DNA of 64,000 nucleotides from Verrucomicrobiota bacterium (GTDB lineage Bacteria > Verrucomicrobiota > Verrucomicrobiia > Limisphaerales > UBA9464): assembly GCA_017309115.1 (NCBI GenBank), contig JAFLEF010000003.1:124001-188000 (forward strand), given 5' to 3'. Below are positions 46,501 to 53,108 of the stretch, one piece after another. Position 1 is the first letter of the stretch. The number at the start of each line of letters is the position of its first letter. The notes under the pieces were generated by a model, which had not been told where the DNA came from, searched no databases, and saw only the letters and a program-made list of their open reading frames with translations. Both the position numbers and the translations under genes were made by a program.

Positions 46501-47779
46501 TGAGAAAACCCGTTGCACCGGTTGTTGAGTTCGTCACCAACCCGGTCCGCCCCCGCGTAGCAACGTCTCCGTTCTGAAACACCGCCAGCGCCGAACTCGG
46601 ATACGGGATGACGGAGTCGAGAGTTGCTTCGCGGTTGAAGGAGTCATCCAAGGATCCATCGGGCAGAGAACGCCACAGCCAGGAGCGCACGGTACCCCCC
46701 ACCAGATCCACTCCGCTCGTCGGCCAAAGGATTCGCCCATCCGGGCCTGAGAGCGGGGCCGCGCCTTCTACCAACCCTTCGGCCGGTACTCGCGACTCCA
46801 CTCCGGTGGCTGACAACAAGACGGGCATCGTCCAGTCGTTGAGGGATCCCGTGATCATCGCCAAACCGCCGGTAGCCGTGAACGTGATCCGTTCGATCCA
46901 GGGTCCGAGGTAGGCGATTGTCGCGAAGTTGGGATCGGGCTGTCCGTTCGGCAGCAACACCGCGAGATAACCCAGAGAAAATGGGTTGGTTTTCGAACCG
47001 CCAATGGCTACTCGCCCGTCGGCGCCCACGGCCACTGCCCGCAGTTCGGTGGCGACAGCGGCACTGGGGGATTCCCAGGCAAGGTCCACTTCCAAAGCGG
47101 GCGTCAGACGAACCAGATTGGTCCGGGCCACGCCCTGGAATTCCGTAAACTTGCCCGCGATCCAAACAGCTCCCGAATCATCGGCTGCCACCGAATAAAG
47201 GACCGTGGTGTCGGGCAGGGTGAGATTGAAGGTCGGATCTACGGCGCCGGAGGACAGACGCTTCTGAAGAAAGGTTCGGGACACACCGGTGTTGGTCTCC
47301 CAACCCCACGCGAGGAACGCGCCGCTGGGCAAACGCACCAACTGTTGAAAGCGCTCCACTCCGGAGTCCGCGCCGCCGAAGCCGGGATCCACCGACCCAT
47401 TGGCGTGAAGTCGGATCAAGGGTTCGTTCACCGGAACGCCGTTCCAGCGGCTAAAGTCGCCCGCCAGCAGCACTGCCCCGTCGTTCTCCACCAGCAGACT
47501 GCGGACTAATCCGTCAGCACCACTGCCCGGCTGGAAGGTTTCATCGGGAGATCCGTCTTGTTTCAAGCGGGCCAGACTGGCGCGGAGAATTCCATTCAAC
47601 CGGAGGAAGTCACCGGCGATCAGGATCGTGTCGCCTGGTCCATGCGCCATGGCCAGCACGGGACCATCCGGACCGCCCACGATCGGGCGAGCATTGGGAC
47701 GAAAGGTCCGGTCCACCACGTCCGCGGCGAAGGCGGTTGGAAGGAGAAGTAGGAGAGCTAGCCAAGGGTAAAGGTTCAT
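43523..47779 (-). CDS. Giant secreted delta-60 repeat protein with Ig domains
   Basis: 1418 residues from the ATG at 47779, which begins a clean signal peptide (MNLYPWLALLLLLPTAFAAD). Long arrays of delta-60-type repeats follow (SLARLKQDGSPDETFQPG, PLIRLHANGSVDPGFG, HRLLPTGAVDPNFK, GLVRLRPDLAVDPDF and many more), interrupted by an Ig-like segment near residue 800 (PRSLIVTELGNTQVLEVAIQG ... QVRWFRNGVALP) and another near 1320 (AQYRWYHREILIPGA). The C-terminus ends SELAPRVGSGPEYFRLVEAP. It is probably a cell-surface or secreted propeller protein; ligand unknown. Confidence 0.85.
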   Translation of the reverse strand: MNLYPWLALLLLLPTAFAADVVDRTFRPNARPIVGGPDGPVLAMAHGPGDTILIAGDFLRLNGILRASLARLKQDGSPDETFQPGSGADGLVRSLLVENDGAVLLAGDFSRWNGVPVNEPLIRLHANGSVDPGFGGADSGVERFQQLVRLPSGAFLAWGWETNTGVSRTFLQKRLSSGAVDPTFNLTLPDTTVLYSVAADDSGAVWIAGKFTEFQGVARTNLVRLTPALEVDLAWESPSAAVATELRAVAVGADGRVAIGGSKTNPFSLGYLAVLLPNGQPDPNFATIAYLGPWIERITFTATGGLAMITGSLNDWTMPVLLSATGVESRVPAEGLVEGAAPLSGPDGRILWPTSGVDLVGGTVRSWLWRSLPDGSLDDSFNREATLDSVIPYPSSALAVFQNGDVATRGRTGLVTNSTTGATGFLNHLERLDASGERKIGFEAHDQAGTGINDLKTFPDGRLLIAGSFSRVNWDPGSPMVAILREDGSRDNSFASSLRTFPDANNWWIVQAEIQLDGKIVIGGRFSHPQLIGSSGHLLHRLLPTGAVDPNFKPLTATSGSVGRFLPLGSDQFLVWGQVSSQGPALFVYSAHGTSNAAPVISRANGRPTVSAMVRLPDGGILLGGRFDQVGGLPRAGLVRLRPDLAVDPDFAPVRQINGAVQSVAPLQDGRILVGGSFTQWDGNPARRLMLLDAQGRPDPAWSSGTGPDDAVLKLIELPNGQVLVGGIFGSFDGGGPSRLLRLTIPPSVPVPSRILQQPRSLIVTELGNTQVLEVAIQGTPPLQVRWFRNGVALPETNGVFEAGVAKLILSPSVLAEPATYHCEVSNTFGRERSVNVLAGVASGTLDPSFTTNLVNREMRLRVPSSVSRPVTGLFGFHDASGRTQRILVVGNFTQYDRELLPGLALLQPDGARDTTWNPPAGLSGGMVVAAEFLPDRSVYLAGRFTRANGAPRDVVLRLKPDGSLDESFDPGDELTVAPPLGFPRQSQVASLAVDADGVFLASAPGSGGPNGFVRRLDQTGQTDLNFRATNSIFFGSPTVLALETDPSGGLLVAGTQFGVTRRTQSEPTFRGVARFLFDGRLDLEFNDAPRRPDFSAQGDITALIPRGPTLWVGGTFAEFDRAPGPLVRLDSTGTADTNFVIRFSGTTNSYPRRSLRGAQSLPSGAFLLNFDSIVPATDSVQSLLESGEISGASGGAVDRLRVSGGPVLALNEHSYVTPITLRENIPGGGLGASYQSLGRFSLNVISGSPSPTNTIPPRIASPLSPVDLKTRPGFREPLVLSAVVQVDAAAQYRWYHREILIPGATNSFFILASPRAEDAGEYRLEVENAAGIARTSAVVTVVPAPPDVPRLSSEWVGGERPVRIRFSPAPGLNVRWESSTDLRSWAPVTDPDVFLSESELAPRVGSGPEYFRLVEAP

Positions 47780-47944
47780 CCGATGCGGGCGAAGCCTTCC
47801 GACAGCGCCCCAAGGTGTCAACTGACCGATGGTTCAGGCGGCGGGTTCCGTCGGAGCCGTTTCGGACTTCACGGGCGAATGGCTAAGTGACGCGTGGGGG
47901 AATAGATGGCGCTACGGGGCGTTGCGCGACCGAACTCCTGGTTT

Positions 47945-47982
47945 AGCTGAGAGCTGAGGGCTGAGAGCTGAGAGTTGAGAGG
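47945..47982. repeat. AGCTGAGAG minisatellite tract
   Basis: About four imperfect units of AGCTGAGAG/AGCTGAGGG, followed by AGCGGGA repeats. Member of the family also at 41300 and 56613. Confidence 0.7.
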
Positions 47983-48361
47983 AAAAGCGGGAAGCGGGAA
48001 GCGGGAAGGAAAGCAAAGCTTGGTGTCACGCGGGTGGAGGAGTGACGCGGGGGTTTCTGCTTTTCCGCGCCCTCCGCGGGAGATCCTCTCTGCTTCGACG
48101 CCGTTACAAACTTGACGCGAAACCTCCCGGGCCGGCCCCGGTGCAGCGTCCCTCGCTGTCACCAGAAGCCGGTCCGCCCGCGTTGCCGCGGGGCCGTCGT
48201 TTCTGACTCGCATCAGAAGCGGTCGGCGGTTCTAGGAACCGGGGTGGTGTCGGCGCCTAGCTGTGGACAGCATCCGATATCAGCAGGCGCAGGAAATTGG
48301 GGTGGGACCGCAAAAGAACTAGGGGTAAATCCTATGCGTCAGGGTCCTGGGTGGGGCGCCG

Positions 48362-48392
48362 AGCTGAATACGGCAGCAGGCGCTATTCAGCT
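48362..48392. terminator. Hairpin downstream of the retron operon, possible terminator
   Basis: AGCTGAATA (48362-48370) and TATTCAGCT (48384-48392) form a perfect 9-bp stem with a 13-nt loop, 74 bp beyond the stop of the last minus-strand gene of this block. There is no T-run, so a Rho-independent role is unproven. Confidence 0.35.
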
Positions 48393-48465
48393 TCCTGGCG
48401 GGTTCCCAGGGACTCCGAGCGTGGAGTATTCTGATCAAGTCAGCGCCCTGTTCCCTCGGCGGCTA

Positions 48466-49380
48466 CTAAGACCCGGGCTTGAACTGAATTCCTGCCCGAC
48501 GCAGGGCCTGCGCTAGTTCACCGGTCAGACGCAGGGTCGTCAGCAGTGTGGCTCGCAGCCGATCGAGTGGCAGTTGGGTTACGGCCTCCCAATCTTTGAG
48601 GGTCATTTGCAGATCCGCCCGGCTGGACGGTCGGAATTCAATCGGTAGCGGCTGGGCGCTGGGACCGGTAAACCGCTTCACCAATTCCTGATCCAAGCCA
48701 TCAGGAATCGGGCAGGTGAGCCAGAGCGAATGCGACAACAATTCCCGTGCTCGCCGGAAGTGTTCGCCGACATCGAGAAGGAAAAGTTGATCCTGTTGGT
48801 ACAGTCCTTCGACTAGGCCGGACTCCCGGATGGCGAGAAACGGCATAACCGGGAAGACCAAAGGAAACCAGCGGTTGGGTAGGAGACGGACCCGGTCGTA
48901 AGGTTGGGCGACTTCCGCAAACTGCGGCCAGGAATCCAGATCCTCCACACCCGCTTCCGCGAGCGTTTCACAGACCACCGGTGGCTTGTGGGCGTCGACG
49001 GCGTCGTTGGCCACGTCGAGAAAGTGATCTCCCAACTGAATCGAGTTCTGGAAGAACTGACGGCGTTGCACAACGAAGACCTTGCGAAACACCAAGCCTT
49101 GGCGGATCAGGCTTTGGATGAGCAGTGAGCCTTGGACGCGGTTCCACACGCCGTCCCGGATGTGGCGGCACCAACCAACCGGATACGTCTGCATGTCGAA
49201 GCCCTCCCGGGTCCGAACCCGGGCGAAACGATGGCGCAATTCGGCGTCGACCTCTCGGCGGGCGGCACTCACCTCCCGAAGCAGATCGGTCAGGACCGGA
49301 TCGAGCCAGCGGCGGCTCAGTTCGTTCTGCAGGGAATCGTGAACCAGCCGCTGTCCTTGGGCGTGTTCAAGCAGATCCAT
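48466..49380 (-). CDS. Hypothetical protein, last gene of the retron block
   Basis: 304 residues, not recognised. No membrane segment or signal peptide is evident. Features are mainly helical N- and C-terminal parts and a central segment with PQFAEVAQPYDRVRLLPNRW. The start overlaps the end of the PEP-CTERM-like gene by 14 bp, suggesting translational coupling. It could be an unrelated gene that shares the transcript or an accessory of the retron. Confidence 0.6.
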   Translation of the reverse strand: MDLLEHAQGQRLVHDSLQNELSRRWLDPVLTDLLREVSAARREVDAELRHRFARVRTREGFDMQTYPVGWCRHIRDGVWNRVQGSLLIQSLIRQGLVFRKVFVVQRRQFFQNSIQLGDHFLDVANDAVDAHKPPVVCETLAEAGVEDLDSWPQFAEVAQPYDRVRLLPNRWFPLVFPVMPFLAIRESGLVEGLYQQDQLFLLDVGEHFRRARELLSHSLWLTCPIPDGLDQELVKRFTGPSAQPLPIEFRPSSRADLQMTLKDWEAVTQLPLDRLRATLLTTLRLTGELAQALRRAGIQFKPGS

Positions 49381-49957
49381 GTCCCGGCCGAGTAGGCCGT
49401 CGCAGCCACCAGAATGTCAGCCCAGCAGCGGCACCAAACACCAGAGGGGTGGCGGGTAGCTCAGGAACGGCGCCGGCGTTGAGGCCGGTCTCGGGAAGGG
49501 TTTGCCAAGCAGCGTTCAAGATTCGGACCACCGAAAGCTCCCCCATATTCTCGAGTTGGAACCATCCCAAATGAGTGTTGCCGTCGATCTGGAATTGGAA
49601 ACCGCCATAGAACGGTCCGGCCAATGGCAGTTCGGCGCCCGTGAACACGGTGGTGGGCTGTGCCATGGTGATGGGTGAACCCAAGGCAAACTCCTGCAAC
49701 CGCCCCGTGTCAGTGCTGTAAATCGAAACAGCCGAGTTATCGTAGGATTCGAGGATGACCTGGGTGTTGGCGTAATAGAAATAGAACTCCGGAGTGCCGT
49801 TGCCGTCGAAATCCACGGTGGTCGATTCTCCAAATGGAATCTCCAGATTGGATACCGACGAAACGACGATCGCGGCCTGAGTGCTGATAGTTTGGGTTAT
49901 TCCGGCCAAGGCAATTAATGCCGAGACCGTTCCGACTGGATTGGGTCCGATCCTCAT
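49367..49957 (-). CDS. Secreted protein with PEP-CTERM-like sorting tail
   Basis: 196 residues from the ATG at 49957: an exported N-terminus (NPVGTVSALIALAGITQTISTQAA), a beta-rich body (FGESTTVDFDGNGTPEFYFYY... HLGWFQLENMG), and a C-terminal tail of the form VPELPATPLVFGAAAGLTFWWLRRP. That tail has the motif-helix-arginine layout of exosortase (PEP-CTERM) signals, with VPELPATP in place of the usual VPEP. It follows the reverse transcriptase by 52 bp and overlaps the next gene. A surface-protein role is more likely than a retron role. Confidence 0.7.
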   Translation of the reverse strand: MRIGPNPVGTVSALIALAGITQTISTQAAIVVSSVSNLEIPFGESTTVDFDGNGTPEFYFYYANTQVILESYDNSAVSIYSTDTGRLQEFALGSPITMAQPTTVFTGAELPLAGPFYGGFQFQIDGNTHLGWFQLENMGELSVVRILNAAWQTLPETGLNAGAVPELPATPLVFGAAAGLTFWWLRRPTRPGHGSA

Positions 49958-50009
49958 CGTGAATTGATTGGAGGAGGGATCCTTGGGGAAGTCAATCTTC
50001 AGCGCTGGC

Positions 50010-51299
50010 TCATTGCAGGGCAGGCAGACGACGAGCCAACGCTTCAGCCTGCCGGGGATTGAGCATGTGGAGGAAGGCGATTCGACCCTCGAGTTGGGCG
50101 CGAAGTCCGGCGCGTTCAGATTCCGGTCGGCGGGAGAGTTGATGCGCACTGGCCCGCCAGCGGCGGCGTTCTTTTCGGGAGAGGCCCAACGTCTGATTCA
50201 CGACCACATTAGTGACCGATTGCCGCGCGCCAGAGGCCATAATGCGCGTCTTCTTCGAATTCACTGTGAAGCCCTCCGAGGCGATCAGATGAGTTGCCAG
50301 CGCCCGCAGGGACTCCGCCTGAGCGCGATCTAGATCTCCCGAGAAGGTCAGGTCGTCGGCGTAACGCGTGTACGTGAGCTGACGTTTTCGGGCGAGCCCA
50401 GCGAGGCGGCGGTCAAGTCGGAGCAGCAAGGCATTGCACAGACCCGGGCTGGTGGGAGCGCCCTGAACACAATGCCGCGGGCCGACTGGAACAAAGAAGA
50501 CCTCGCCGTCGACTTCGACCGGTTGCCGTTCTGCCTCGGTCATGAGCACCGCCAGGGTGGTCGCCACGGGATAACTGTATCCGTAGGAAATCAACAGTCC
50601 GCGGACGCGGGCGAATGTCACTGACGGAAAGAATTCCTGAAGATCGAGCTTTAGCAGCAGTCGATGGCCGACATGGGGCTCAGCCCCGGTGCGAATGCTG
50701 CGTCCGGGTCGGAAAGCGTGGGCGTGTTCGCTGACCGGCAGATGAGACACGAGCAAGGAAACCAAGCGACGCTGGATCGATTTCAGCCGACGCTTGGGCG
50801 CCTGAATCAGTCGCTGGCCGCCGGACCGTTTGGGCAGGGAAAACGTGACGTAATGCGGGCGGCGTTCGCGTTCCCGGTGAATTGAAAAGAACCACAGTTC
50901 CCGCCGCGAAATGCCCAGAGCCTGGGCCACGTCGTCCTCGGTTCGCCACAGGGGCAGGTTTAACCGTTTCAACTGCTCTTCGTCGGGGAGCAGATCGCGC
51001 AGTTGACGATTCCGGGTTCGCAGAGTGCCGCCAAACAGGCGCTTCGCTTCCGTTTGTGACATCACCGCCTTCTTCTTGGTCAGACCCAATTGGCGGGCGG
51101 GAGACTTGATCTTTGGCAGGAGTCGGGGATCTCGCAGAGCGCGACGACGGTGATGCTCCTTTAGCGGCCCTCCGGAGATATCGATTCGTTCCTCGACATC
51201 CCCGGTCGCCGACGACGCGGAGCGGGTGGTGTCCAGACGCGAGATGTCGCGGGTGGGCGCGGCTCCGAACCAGGATTTGATCCAACGCCAGAGACTCAT
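50010..51299 (-). CDS. Retron-type reverse transcriptase
   Basis: 429 residues. The RT core shows: YVTFSLPKRSGGQRLIQAPK (motif 1/2 region, about 150-169), LKLDLQEFFPSV with the first catalytic Asp (219), VQGAPTSPGLCNALLLRLDRRL (about 279-298), and TRYADDLTFSGD (YADD, D314/D315). The thumb-region motif that in retrons reads VTG is VTN here (362-364, SVTNVVVNQ). An N-terminal extension of about 110 residues precedes the core, resembling the long RTs of myxobacterial retrons. The start lies 36 nt after an ncRNA locus with the expected retron inverted repeats, so this RT very likely makes msDNA from that ncRNA. The template is 51336-51502. The RT lacks the maturase and endonuclease domains of group II introns. 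Confidence 0.93.
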   Translation of the reverse strand: MSLWRWIKSWFGAAPTRDISRLDTTRSASSATGDVEERIDISGGPLKEHHRRRALRDPRLLPKIKSPARQLGLTKKKAVMSQTEAKRLFGGTLRTRNRQLRDLLPDEEQLKRLNLPLWRTEDDVAQALGISRRELWFFSIHRERERRPHYVTFSLPKRSGGQRLIQAPKRRLKSIQRRLVSLLVSHLPVSEHAHAFRPGRSIRTGAEPHVGHRLLLKLDLQEFFPSVTFARVRGLLISYGYSYPVATTLAVLMTEAERQPVEVDGEVFFVPVGPRHCVQGAPTSPGLCNALLLRLDRRLAGLARKRQLTYTRYADDLTFSGDLDRAQAESLRALATHLIASEGFTVNSKKTRIMASGARQSVTNVVVNQTLGLSRKERRRWRASAHQLSRRPESERAGLRAQLEGRIAFLHMLNPRQAEALARRLPALQ

Positions 51300-51335
51300 G
51301 GGAGAGGAACTGCCGCAGATCGGCTCGATGGAAGA

Positions 51336-51356
51336 AGCGCAGATAAGACCCGGCGG
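51336..51356 (-). repeat. Retron inverted repeat arm a2
   Basis: Reverse complement of a1 with one G-U wobble in 21 nt. It lies immediately before the reverse transcriptase leader (36 nt). Confidence 0.88.
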
Positions 51357-51481
51357 CGGATTACTTCCGAGGCTCTGGACTCAGGGCCTCCCAGCGTTGC
51401 GAACGTTGGGAACCCTGGCGAAGTATGTCGGGCAGTGGTCCACCACGGCGAAACACCGTGGCATGGATGGCTAATCTCTGT

Positions 51482-51502
51482 CCGCCGGATCTTATCTGCG
51501 CT
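51482..51502 (-). repeat. Retron inverted repeat arm a1
   Basis: First arm of the 21-bp inverted pair; its first 13 nt are an exact complement to the end of a2. It overlaps the last three codons of the SWIM gene, including its TAA stop (51492-51494). Confidence 0.88.
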
Positions 51503-53108
51503 CATGCTCTTCTCCGGTATTGGATTCGTCAAAATCTTCCTCCTCAGATTCCTCGGTATTGGATTTGTCGAGGGTCGACCGGGCCGAGGGAGGTGGGGCG
51601 GACACGGGTTGCGACGTGGGCAGATCCTGCCGCAGTTCGGTGGTTCCGCGGTGAAGCGCAATCATGTGTTCGCACGGCCCGCGCCCCATCAGGTTCTCCT
51701 GGAAAAAGGGGCAGCTGCACGTGCCGAAGATGATTCGTCCGGAGTCCCCGACGACGATCTCCGTGGTCGCTCCACCCACCGTTCCGCGAACCCGCCAGTC
51801 GCGGAAAATCACCTCGCGGTTGACGCTGCCTTCCGGAGTCTTCAACGAGCGAGTCTTGCGGGTCTCCTGAGGCTCGCACTGGACGTCCTTTAGGGCGGTC
51901 AGCAGCGGTCGCGCCAGTTCCATTCGCTCGTCGGGCGGAAACAGTTTCGCTTCGTCGACGGGCTGTTCGAACAACTCCCGCCAGCGGTACTCGCGCGCTT
52001 CCACATCCCACATGGCCTTTCCCTGACGGCCGAGTTGGGCAGCCACCTGATTGATCAACGGCAAGGGCTGATTTAGCCGGTGAGCCAAGTCGCGAGGAGA
52101 GGCGTGAAGTTGCTGCCGAAGGTGGTCGCCAACTTGGGCTAGGATGTCGGGGGTCGCCGGGCTGGTCTCTCCCAGAAGGTCGAAGCTGCCGGAGCCGGTC
52201 CAATTCTGTTCGCTCCATCCGGAGAGTCCCAAGAGGAAGGTCAGGTCCGGGAGTTGGACGGCGTAGAAGCTGGGGAGCCCGCGGCCTTTCAGGTAAATGT
52301 CCACCCGCTCGGCAAAGGGCAGGAGCGGTTCAATCCACTTCAGCCGGCGTCGTCCCCAGGTGCGGATGACGCGAGGCTCGGTGTAACCGTGGTCGGTGCC
52401 GCGCAGGGGAAAGACCTCTTCCCAAGGTTCCAGAACCAACCGGGCGTCGGCGCCGGGGATGAACTCATAGCGCAGGGCGCGCGGGGAGATTTTGGCCTTC
52501 TGATACCGGAGGAAGCGCAGGGCGGCCAGCAGGTCTGCTGGGCGCACCGAGAGGCGCGCTCCCGGGAGCGCCATACCGCTGCTCACCTGCAGGAATCCGC
52601 GAACCCATTCATCAGGCAAATCGACTTTACGTTCGAAACGTCCACCGGCGCCGGTGGTCTTGACCTCGAATCCCTCCGGTCCGACGCGCAACCACGTGTC
52701 CCGACTGGAGCGAAGTTCGTTGAGCGCTCCCCACAACCAGGCGCTGAAATCCACGTTGGTCGTGCCGGTGATGATTTCGCCCTCAGTCTCGAACAGATCC
52801 CTGCGCGCGATGAGCAGGGCGTACGCGCTTTGATCCTGACTAAACGCTTCGAAGAACAGTCGGTCTGGATGCGCCGTGATCACGGGATCCAGAACGGCGG
52901 ATAAATGGTCCTGGTCGCTGCCCCAGAGATCGCTGGACCAGATTACTTCGCCCAGAGCGCGCAGGGCGAAGCGGAACATTGGGATATTCCGTTTCAGCCG
53001 GCCGTGAAAGCGGACGGGTCGGCGCAGGTTGGTGGCGAAACCAAGTTGAGCTTGCTCGGCGGTGGACTCGAACGCGCTGGAACTGGCGTAGTCGATTGGG
53101 ACGATCAT
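51492..53108 (-). CDS. SWIM zinc-finger protein, candidate retron partner
   Basis: 538 residues. Near the C-terminus FGTCSCPFFQENLMGRGPCEHMIALH fits the SWIM pattern CxC...CxH (C464, C466, C479, H481), a zinc-binding fold often involved in nucleic-acid or protein binding. The N-terminal 400 residues have no family I recognise. A basic, helical stretch (about 325-420) precedes the finger, and the last 45 residues are acidic (STLDKSNTEESEEEDFDE...). The start ATG overlaps the stop of the upstream gene by 4 bp, and its own stop lies inside the retron a1 repeat. Coupling to the RT operon is therefore tight. The SWIM/partner pair is a candidate effector or toxin-antitoxin component of the retron. 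Confidence 0.85.
   Translation of the reverse strand: MIVPIDYASSSAFESTAEQAQLGFATNLRRPVRFHGRLKRNIPMFRFALRALGEVIWSSDLWGSDQDHLSAVLDPVITAHPDRLFFEAFSQDQSAYALLIARRDLFETEGEIITGTTNVDFSAWLWGALNELRSSRDTWLRVGPEGFEVKTTGAGGRFERKVDLPDEWVRGFLQVSSGMALPGARLSVRPADLLAALRFLRYQKAKISPRALRYEFIPGADARLVLEPWEEVFPLRGTDHGYTEPRVIRTWGRRRLKWIEPLLPFAERVDIYLKGRGLPSFYAVQLPDLTFLLGLSGWSEQNWTGSGSFDLLGETSPATPDILAQVGDHLRQQLHASPRDLAHRLNQPLPLINQVAAQLGRQGKAMWDVEAREYRWRELFEQPVDEAKLFPPDERMELARPLLTALKDVQCEPQETRKTRSLKTPEGSVNREVIFRDWRVRGTVGGATTEIVVGDSGRIIFGTCSCPFFQENLMGRGPCEHMIALHRGTTELRQDLPTSQPVSAPPPSARSTLDKSNTEESEEEDFDESNTGEEHERR

Larger units (their letters stand above)
47780..48465. other. Intergenic region with minisatellite, no gene called
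   Basis: 686 bp upstream of the giant delta-60 gene. It contains the AGCTGAGAG tract (47945-47982), AGCGGGA repeats (47986-48010), and an inverted repeat at 48362-48392. Short open frames (for example from 48112, plus strand) have no recognisable domain, so I did not annotate them. Confidence 0.5.
51336..51502 (-). ncRNA. Retron msr-msd ncRNA (167 nt)
   Basis: Bounded by a 21-bp inverted repeat (a1 51482-51502, a2 51336-51356) with one G-U wobble. Reading the minus strand, a1 is followed after ten nucleotides by TTAGC (51474-51470), matching the branch-site context of known retrons, with G51471 the candidate branching nucleotide. A strong hairpin follows, 8 bp with a TTT loop (51461-51443, CCACGGTG/CGCCGTGG; the UGUUUCG apex is like the msr hairpin of Ec86). 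An msd-type long hairpin comes next: TACTTC/GAAGTA (51425-51420 with 51367-51362), inner pairs CAGGG/CCCTG and CCCA/TGGG, apex ACGTT...AACG. The reverse transcriptase starts 36 nt after a2. The a1 arm contains the stop codon of the SWIM gene. Confidence 0.9.

Noticed and set aside
48112..48516. 134-residue plus-strand open frame in the intergenic region
   Set aside because: No recognisable domain and it overlaps the last gene of the retron block antisense.
50010..51299. Group II intron or diversity-generating retroelement as an explanation for the reverse transcriptase
   Set aside because: No maturase or endonuclease domain, no intron structure, and no template/variable repeat pair; the inverted repeats and hairpins match a retron instead.
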